Below, one piece after another: positions 43,141-48,314 of a stretch of DNA of 48,314 bases; positions within the stretch are counted from its first letter, which is position 1, and each line of letters starts with the position of its first letter. Made by a program: the position numbers and the translations under genes. The DNA is from Beijerinckiaceae bacterium (lineage in GTDB: Bacteria > Pseudomonadota > Alphaproteobacteria > Rhizobiales > Beijerinckiaceae), in assembly GCA_022702015.1 (NCBI GenBank), contig JAKONI010000320.1:1-48314 (forward strand). The letters run 5' to 3'. Below the pieces are notes generated by a model that had not been told where the DNA came from, did no database searches, and saw only the letters and a program-made list of their open reading frames with translations.

Positions 43141-44073
43141 TCAGGACTTCCGGCGCTGCTCGTCGTTGAACTTCAGCATATCGATGATCGGCTGATAGTC
43201 CTTCAGCGTCACCGGGGTGAGGCCCTGGTCCTTGCCGTCGGAGAGTCTGTCGAAGGCGGCCTTGTCCTTGGCGGGAAGCTGCTCGAAGGCGGTCCGCAAC
43301 TCCTTCTTCAGGTCGTCGGGCAGGCTGTCGAGCATGGCGAACGGCCCCTCGGGGAGGAAGTCCGACTTGAACACCACCCGGAAGTCCGACTGCTTGGCCG
43401 GCGAGCCGTCCGCGCCCTTCAAAAGACCCTTGGCGGCCATGCGGGTGACCATCGTGTCGGTCTCGGAATTCCACAGGTTCGCCGCCGCGTCGGCGGTGCC
43501 CTGGCTGAGCGCCAGCACCGCATTCTCATGGCTGCCGGCGTACACGGTCTTGCCGAAGTACTTATCCACGTCGTAGCCCGCCCGCTTCAGGAAGAAGCGC
43601 GGCGCCTGGTTGCCGGACGTGGAGTTCGGGTCGACCAGGGCGAGGTTCTTGCCCTTCAGGTCTTCTATCGTCTTGTACGGACTGTCGGCCTTCACGTAGA
43701 TCACGGAGTAGTAGCCGGAGACACCGGTCTCGTGCTTCTGGTTGACGATCGGGTCGATCTTCACGCCGGTCATCACGGCGCGGGCGAAGGAGGCCGGGCC
43801 GTAGAAGGCGATCTGGATGTTGCCGGCGCGCTGACCCTCGATCACCGCCGCGTAGTCGTTGGCGATCCGCAGCTTCACCGGCACGCCGAGGGACTTGGTG
43901 AGATAGTCGGTCAGCGGCGCGTAGCGGTCGGAGGTGCCGGAGGCGTTCTCCGCCGGGATCACGCCCAGCGTCAGCTCGGGATACTGCTTCCTCCAGTCGT
44001 CCGCCGCCTGGGCGGCGCCCGCGCAGAGCCCGAACGCCAGGGCGGCGCCGGCCAGAATCCGTCTCGTGATCAT
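43141..44073 (-). CDS. phnD: phosphonate ABC transporter substrate-binding protein PhnD
   Basis: 310 residues from the ATG at 44073. A signal peptide covers 1-23 (LCAGAAQA). Mature protein shows the phosphonate-binding family core: LTLGVIPAENASGTSDRYAP, QIAFYGPASFARA, and the ligand loop DPNSTSGNQAPRFFLKRAG (STSG motif). It collects phosphonates in the periplasm for PhnE/PhnC. 103 bp after phnC. Confidence 0.95.
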   Translation of the reverse strand: MITRRILAGAALAFGLCAGAAQAADDWRKQYPELTLGVIPAENASGTSDRYAPLTDYLTKSLGVPVKLRIANDYAAVIEGQRAGNIQIAFYGPASFARAVMTGVKIDPIVNQKHETGVSGYYSVIYVKADSPYKTIEDLKGKNLALVDPNSTSGNQAPRFFLKRAGYDVDKYFGKTVYAGSHENAVLALSQGTADAAANLWNSETDTMVTRMAAKGLLKGADGSPAKQSDFRVVFKSDFLPEGPFAMLDSLPDDLKKELRTAFEQLPAKDKAAFDRLSDGKDQGLTPVTLKDYQPIIDMLKFNDEQRRKS

Positions 44074-44176
44074 GTCAGTCTCCGTTCGCAACAGCGGCGC
44101 GCCGACCCAGGCCGGGCGGCATGACGGGGCGTTTCCTCGCGGGCGATGCCGGCATCTGGCGGCCGGCTTCGAAACC

Positions 44177-45004
44177 TCAGGCGCCGAGCGCCGCCTCGCG
44201 GATGGGCGCGGGAGCGGGCATCGGCATCGGCGGCACCGGGTAGGCGGGCTCGTCGTCGAGGACCTCGCCGGCCTCCAGGCCGTAGAGGCGCCGGGCGACA
44301 TCCTCGGTGAGGTCGAAGCCGCGCCCGTCGAACACCACCCGCCCCGCGACGAGGCCGACGAGGCGGTCGCAATAGGCGCGGGCGAGATCCAGCGAATGGA
44401 GGTTGCACACCACGGTGATGCCGTAGCGCCTGTTCACGTCGGCCAGGGCATCCATCACGAGGCGGGTGTTGCGCGGGTCGAGGGAGGCCACGGGCTCGTC
44501 GGCCAGGATGATCTCCGGCTCCTGCACCAGGGCGCGGGCGATGGCGACCCGCTGCTGCTGGCCGCCGGAGAGCTGGTCGGCCCGGACGCCGGCGAACTCC
44601 CCCATTCCGAACCCGTCGAGGGCGGCGAGCGCCATGGCCCGGTCGGCTTCCGGCCAGAGGCGCAGGAGCGAGCGGTGGCTTGGCACGTGGCTCAGGCGGC
44701 CCATCAGCACGTTGGTCATCACGTCGAGGCGACCCACGAGGTTGAACTGCTGGAAGATCATGGCGCAGCGCGCCCGCCAGTCCCGCAGGCGGCGACCCTC
44801 CAGGGCGGTGACATCCGTGCCGCCGTGCAGGATGCGCCCGCAGGTTGGTTCCGCGAGGCGGTTCATGAGGCGCAGCAGCGTGGATTTGCCCGCGCCGGAC
44901 CGGCCGATCACCCCGACGAAGCTGCCCGGCTCGATGCGCAGCGACACGCCGTCGAGGGCGCGGCGATCACCGTATTGGCGCGTCAGGTTCTCGACGACGA
45001 GCAT
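44177..45004 (-). CDS. phnC: phosphonate ABC transporter ATP-binding protein PhnC
   Basis: 275 residues from the ATG at 45004. Walker [10 protein letters not shown], signature [17 protein letters not shown], Walker [29 protein letters not shown] is a PhnC landmark. The C-terminus carries a Pro/Met/Ala-rich extension ([15 protein letters not shown]) beyond the normal end of the domain. Energises phosphonate import with PhnD and the two PhnE proteins. Confidence 0.94.
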   Translation of the reverse strand: MLVVENLTRQYGDRRALDGVSLRIEPGSFVGVIGRSGAGKSTLLRLMNRLAEPTCGRILHGGTDVTALEGRRLRDWRARCAMIFQQFNLVGRLDVMTNVLMGRLSHVPSHRSLLRLWPEADRAMALAALDGFGMGEFAGVRADQLSGGQQQRVAIARALVQEPEIILADEPVASLDPRNTRLVMDALADVNRRYGITVVCNLHSLDLARAYCDRLVGLVAGRVVFDGRGFDLTEDVARRLYGLEAGEVLDDEPAYPVPPMPMPAPAPIREAALGA

Positions 45005-45046
45005 TCAGGGGTTCCGCGATGACTCGCCCCGGTAGACACAGCTTGC

Positions 45047-45064
45047 GCGACGGTTGGATGACGT
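45047..45064 (-). promoter_or_regulatory. weak Pho-box-like sequence upstream of phnC
   Basis: Read on the minus strand it gives ACGTCATCCAACCGTCGC: two GTCAT/GTCGC half-sites 11 bases apart, the spacing of PhoB direct repeats, 43 bp before the phnC start. The second half-site is poor, so this is only a candidate for control by phosphate limitation. The rest of the 45005-45148 gap shows no gene. Confidence 0.2.
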
Positions 45065-45148
45065 TTGCCGGCGCAGTAGTTTCGCCGATGGGGACGAAAG
45101 TCGGCCCATCAATGCTTCGCTCTGCTTGCGATGACCGTGACGGGGGTC

Positions 45149-45766
45149 TCAGCCGCCGTGCCGCCCCAGGAAATCCTCGATGGCGAGGGTCCGGAAATCC
45201 GGCAGCGCCTGCCGCAGCCGCTCGTGGTCCCAATCCCACCACGCGAGTCGCTGGAGCCGTTCGGCGATCCGCGCGGGGAACCGTTCGCGCACCGGCCGGG
45301 CCGGGTTGCCGACCACGATCGTGTAGGGCGACACGTCCCGGGTGACGATGGCGCCGGCGCCGAGGACGGCGCCGTCTCCGACCGTCCGCCCCGGCAGGAC
45401 GACGACCCCGTGGCCGATCCAGACGTCGTGCCCGATGGTCACGGGGCTCGCCCGGCGCCGGTCGAAGAAGGCCGCCTCGTCCGCCTCCTCCGGCCAGTAG
45501 GCGCGGGCGCGGTAGGTGAAGTGCGCCTGACTCGCGCGCTCCATCGGGTGGTTGCCGGGGTTGATCCGCACGCTGGCGGCGATGGACGTGAACTTGCCCA
45601 CCCGGGTGTGGATCACCTCCCCGTCCTCGGAGATGTAGGAATAGTCGCCGAGTTCGGTCTCGCTCAGGCGGGTGCGCGCGCCGACCTCCGTGTAGCGCCC
45701 GAGCCGGCAGGCGGTGACATTCGCCGTGGGATCGAGGGTGGGGTTCTCGCTCAGGCGCCCGGCCAT
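45149..45766 (-). CDS. hexapeptide-repeat acyltransferase of phosphonate loci
   Basis: 205 residues from the ATG at 45766. Left-handed beta-helix hexapeptide repeats in two blocks (about 8-60 and 115-165: [33 protein letters not shown]), with the catalytic-type His loop [18 protein letters not shown]. Belongs to the phn-associated xenobiotic/chloramphenicol acetyltransferase-like group commonly found in C-P lyase loci; it may acetylate an aminophosphonate or a pathway side product. Two bases after the DUF1045 gene. Confidence 0.87.
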   Translation of the reverse strand: MAGRLSENPTLDPTANVTACRLGRYTEVGARTRLSETELGDYSYISEDGEVIHTRVGKFTSIAASVRINPGNHPMERASQAHFTYRARAYWPEEADEAAFFDRRRASPVTIGHDVWIGHGVVVLPGRTVGDGAVLGAGAIVTRDVSPYTIVVGNPARPVRERFPARIAERLQRLAWWDWDHERLRQALPDFRTLAIEDFLGRHGG

Positions 45767-45768
45767 GT

Positions 45769-46449
45769 TCAGTCTCCGAAGGGGATGCGGGTCAGCAGGC
45801 GGAACGGGGCGGTCCCGTCCTGGCGCAGGATCCCGAGGGAATCGATCGTCAGCGGCCCGGCGCCGCTCCGCGCGAAGGCCCCGGCGAGCCGGGCCCGCCA
45901 GCCCTCCAGAACCTCCTCCGGCAGGGCGTCGGTGAGGGTCATGTGGAAGCGGAACTCCTCGAAGACGTGGGGATAGCCCCAGCGTTCGAGGAGCGCGCGC
46001 CCCCTCGGGGTGAGGCGCTCGGGTCGGCGCTTGGCCCGCTCCGCCCCGGTGAGGGGCGCCCTGAGGGGATCGAGGGCGGCGACGCATTCGGCCGCCAGGA
46101 GCGTGAGGGCGGGGGGCGGGGCGACGGGCACCAGGGCGAGGAACCGGCCCAGAGCCGCCACGGTCAACGGGCCGACGACGACGGGGGGATGGCCGGCGGC
46201 GAGGCCGCGCGCCGCCGCCAGGAGGTCGGCCTCTCCGAGACCGGGGGCGAGGCGCATCGGCGCCTTCAGGGTGGCGTGGAACCCGTAGACCCGGGCTCCG
46301 GCGTTCATGGGGGCGAGGTCGGCGAGGTCCGACGCCGGCGGGGCCGCCTCCCCCGTCATGGTGTCGTCCCCGAAGACCGACCGGCCGAAGGCCTCGAGGG
46401 GGGAGCCGGCGGCCGGCAGGGCGTAGAGGGCGTAGCGGGGTTCGCTCAT
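45769..46449 (-). CDS. DUF1045 protein, 2H phosphoesterase superfamily
   Basis: 226 residues from the ATG at 46449 ([18 protein letters not shown]). Two HxT motifs, [10 protein letters not shown] and [11 protein letters not shown], are the hallmark of 2H phosphoesterases, which open cyclic phosphate esters. This family is found almost only in phosphonate operons. The C-P lyase reaction yields ribose 1,2-cyclic phosphate 5-phosphate, normally opened by PhnP, which is absent here; the DUF1045 protein is a reasonable substitute. It is 50 bp after the PSD-like gene. Confidence 0.88.
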   Translation of the reverse strand: MSEPRYALYALPAAGSPLEAFGRSVFGDDTMTGEAAPPASDLADLAPMNAGARVYGFHATLKAPMRLAPGLGEADLLAAARGLAAGHPPVVVGPLTVAALGRFLALVPVAPPPALTLLAAECVAALDPLRAPLTGAERAKRRPERLTPRGRALLERWGYPHVFEEFRFHMTLTDALPEEVLEGWRARLAGAFARSGAGPLTIDSLGILRQDGTAPFRLLTRIPFGD

Positions 46450-46499
46450 CCAGGTTTCCGTGACATGGTCAAGATCCTTTCCGACGTGGCCGCCCGGGT

Positions 46500-47372
46500 T
46501 CACCGGCCCGGCGCCCGCAGCAGCCCCTGGCCCATGCGCAGCCGCGCGCCCTCCCGGAGACCGGGCGCCAGGGTGTAGCCCGGCGGGGCGAGGACGACGA
46601 TGGTCGAGCCGTGCTCGAACCAGCCCATCTCCGCCCCCCGGGCGAGGCGGGCATCGCAGGGCAGCACCCGGCCGCCGGTGGCGCGCAGGTCGCCCCCCTC
46701 GGGCAGGAAGCCGAGCCGCAGCCCCGCCACCAGGATCGCCGCCACGGGCACGAGGGTCATCGCCGCCCCATCGGACAGGCGCGCCCGGATCACCCCCCGC
46801 TCGTTGCGGCAGAACAGGGCCTCCACGCGCTTCAGCGCGATGGGGTTCACGTTCCAGGTGTCGCCCCAGAGGTGCCGCACCGATTCGACCCGGAGGTCGG
46901 CGGGGGCGTGGAAGCGGTGGTACATCCCCGCCGTGAGCCGCAGGGTGGCGTAGGCGCAGCCCTCGTGGGACCGGGCCAGCCCCTCGTCCGCCACGAGGTC
47001 GGCCAGCCGGTACGGGCTGCCCTTCACCTGGAGGACCTGCCCCGCCGCCACGGTCCCGTGCGCCCCGAGGATGGCGTCCGACGGGCTCACGAGGACGGAC
47101 GGGTCCGGGTCGAGCGGCCGCGCCCCGGGGCGCAACTCGCGCACGAAGGCGGCGTGCAGGCTGGGAAACCGCGCGGCCTTCGCGTCGGAGAGGTCCACGT
47201 CGCAGAACAGCCGCCAGAGGCCGATGCTGGCCTCGCGCACCAGGGGCTGCTCGATCCGGCTGATCCGGCCCATCGCCCGGGTGGCGAGGCGCCGGGGGAG
47301 CCGGTTGGTGAGAAGGAAGTTCAGATCCTCCTGGGCGCCGATGCGGCCGAGCATGGTGCGAAGCGTCATCAT
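46500..47372 (-). CDS. phosphatidylserine decarboxylase family protein
   Basis: 290 residues from the ATG at 47372. Pro-enzyme that would self-cleave at the GST of FEHGSTIVVLAPPG, forming the pyruvoyl group. Other conserved parts: SPSDAILGAHG (position of the conserved SPxDG, with Gly replaced by Ala), MYHRFHAP (catalytic His), and WGDTWNVNP. The processing motif is HGST rather than the usual LGST. No obvious phosphatidylserine synthase lies beside it; the divergent class III aminotransferase 32 bp away suggests an amino-lipid or other amine pathway rather than plain phosphatidylethanolamine synthesis. Confidence 0.82.
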   Translation of the reverse strand: MMTLRTMLGRIGAQEDLNFLLTNRLPRRLATRAMGRISRIEQPLVREASIGLWRLFCDVDLSDAKAARFPSLHAAFVRELRPGARPLDPDPSVLVSPSDAILGAHGTVAAGQVLQVKGSPYRLADLVADEGLARSHEGCAYATLRLTAGMYHRFHAPADLRVESVRHLWGDTWNVNPIALKRVEALFCRNERGVIRARLSDGAAMTLVPVAAILVAGLRLGFLPEGGDLRATGGRVLPCDARLARGAEMGWFEHGSTIVVLAPPGYTLAPGLREGARLRMGQGLLRAPGR

Positions 47373-47404
47373 CCCGTGAACCGATCCCGTTAGCCGCGAC
47401 CGTC

Positions 47405-48314
47405 ATGGACGCGCTGCTCACATCTCTCTCGGCCGCCGCCGCGGTCGCCCTGGCCCTGCCCCCGACGGTGAGGCGCCTTCAGCTCTCCCGGGCGAAGCAC
47501 CCGTCGCTGACCGGCCATGCGCGGATGGCCCGGCGAATCGCCCGCCAGATTCCGGCTTATGCCTACGATTCGCGACAGTTCTTCCGTGCCGACGACCCGG
47601 ACGAGGCGGTGGCCCGGACCCGCGAGGCGGCCTTCTCCCGGCTGTCGGACCTGTTCCGGGCCCGCTTCGCCAGGGGCCGCGAGGCGACGGAGGCGGCCCG
47701 CGCCGGCCTCTCGGACCTGCAGTTCACCGGCCTCTACCGGGTGCCGTTCCAGTTCGCCGGGCCGGTGCGGGAGCATCTCGGATCGGGGGCGTTCATAGCC
47801 TCCTCCATGGGGGTCACGGTCACCGACCTCGACGGCAACGCCTTCTACGATCTCGCCGGCTCCTACGGCGTGAACCTGTTCGGGGTGGATTTCTACCGGG
47901 CCTGCATGGCGGAGGGCGCGGCCCGCGTCGCCGATCTCGGGCCGGTGCTCGGCTCCCTGCACCCGGTGGTGGCCGACAACGTCGCCCGGCTCCGGGCGCT
48001 CTCGGGGCTCGACGAGGTGTCGTTCCACATGTCGGGCACCGAGGCGGTGATGCAGGCGGTGCGGCTCGCGCGCTATCATACGGGCAAGCGGCGGCTGGTG
48101 CGGTTCGCGGGCGCCTATCACGGCTGGTGGGGCGAGGTGCAGCCCGGGATCGGCAACCCCGTCCCCGCCGACCACACGCTGACGCTCGCCGACATGTCCG
48201 AGCGGACGCTGAAGGTGCTGGCGACGCGCAAGGACATCGCCTGCGTGCTGGTCAATCCGCTCCAGGCGATGCACCCCAATGGCTCGGCCCCGTCCGACGG
48301 TCAGCTGGTCGATG
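47405..48314 (+). CDS. class III PLP-dependent aminotransferase, N-terminal part (runs off the window)
   Basis: Open from the ATG at 47405 to the last base, about 303 residues seen. The first roughly 120 residues are an extension (LSRAKHPSLTGHARMARRIA, then a helical region), before the aminotransferase fold begins at about 130 (GVTVTDLDGNAFYDLAGSYG). VSFHMSGTEAVMQAVRLARY and FAGAYHGWWGEVQPG are characteristic of class III enzymes such as glutamate-1-semialdehyde aminomutase. The PLP lysine lies beyond the end. The long N-terminal extension argues against a plain HemL; the substrate is unknown. Divergent from the PSD-like gene. Confidence 0.82.
   Translation, partial: MDALLTSLSAAAAVALALPPTVRRLQLSRAKHPSLTGHARMARRIARQIPAYAYDSRQFFRADDPDEAVARTREAAFSRLSDLFRARFARGREATEAARAGLSDLQFTGLYRVPFQFAGPVREHLGSGAFIASSMGVTVTDLDGNAFYDLAGSYGVNLFGVDFYRACMAEGAARVADLGPVLGSLHPVVADNVARLRALSGLDEVSFHMSGTEAVMQAVRLARYHTGKRRLVRFAGAYHGWWGEVQPGIGNPVPADHTLTLADMSERTLKVLATRKDIACVLVNPLQAMHPNGSAPSDGQLVD

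Noticed and set aside
1-48314. A prophage, insertion sequence or CRISPR array
   Set aside because: No transposase, integrase, cas gene, direct repeat array or att-like pair was seen; the repeats found are short palindromic elements.

Overview
The window is GC-rich alphaproteobacterial chromosome. It most resembles the Methylobacterium/Methylorubrum group (order Hyphomicrobiales). This rests on very high GC, the phaR-phaA-phaB arrangement for polyhydroxybutyrate, the family composition (DUF1045, PhnF-type phn cluster, AEC transporter, DUF1640, PsiE and DUF4337 proteins) and two kinds of roughly 100 bp palindromic intergenic repeat. The taxon is an inference from gene content, not the result of a search. 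No rRNA, tRNA, CRISPR array, phage or insertion sequence was recognised.

Layout. 0-4.9 kb: a phasin, then a cell-wall pair (N-acetylmuramoyl-L-alanine amidase and class A penicillin-binding protein 1A). 4.9-13.3 kb: mostly minus-strand housekeeping genes (M32 carboxypeptidase, glutaryl-CoA dehydrogenase, AEC transporter, a small periplasmic protein, a Cys/Met-type PLP enzyme), then TspO on the plus strand and a run of small membrane proteins (DUF1640-like, PsiE, DUF4337). 13.5-18.2 kb: an RND efflux pump with its membrane fusion protein and a tiny conserved gene. 18.3-24.7 kb: three overlapping or closely spaced glycosyltransferase genes, and a 956-residue phosphoenolpyruvate carboxylase homologue that has lost several catalytic residues. 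24.8-27.9 kb: small exported or membrane proteins, a ComEA-like helix-hairpin-helix protein, a stand-alone PAS protein and ribosomal protein L32. 27.9-30.9 kb: the PHB locus, with phaR divergent from phaA-phaB. 30.9-33.7 kb: a ParDE toxin-antitoxin pair, a gamma-glutamyltransferase homologue and a small secreted protein.

33.7-46.5 kb is the most coherent block: a nearly complete C-P lyase (phosphonate degradation) system. phnG-H-I-J-(GNAT)-K-L-M-N is read leftwards from about 40.4 kb, mostly with overlapping stop/start codons, and phnF is divergent from it across a 60 bp gap that contains a perfect 8-4-8 palindrome. A second leftward group holds a DUF1045 2H-phosphoesterase, a hexapeptide acyltransferase, phnC, phnD and two phnE permeases. 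PhnCDE imports phosphonate; PhnGHIJ with PhnK/L attaches it to ribose triphosphate and cleaves the C-P bond; PhnM and PhnN act on ribosyl phosphate intermediates. No PhnP is present, and the DUF1045 protein is a candidate replacement.

46.5 kb to the end: a phosphatidylserine-decarboxylase-like gene, and divergent from it, 32 bp away, the start of a class III aminotransferase that runs off the window.

The best candidates for something undescribed are the degenerate PEPC-like protein beside the glycosyltransferases, the GNAT gene embedded between phnJ and phnK, the PhnP-less phn locus, and the decarboxylase/aminotransferase pair at the right edge.
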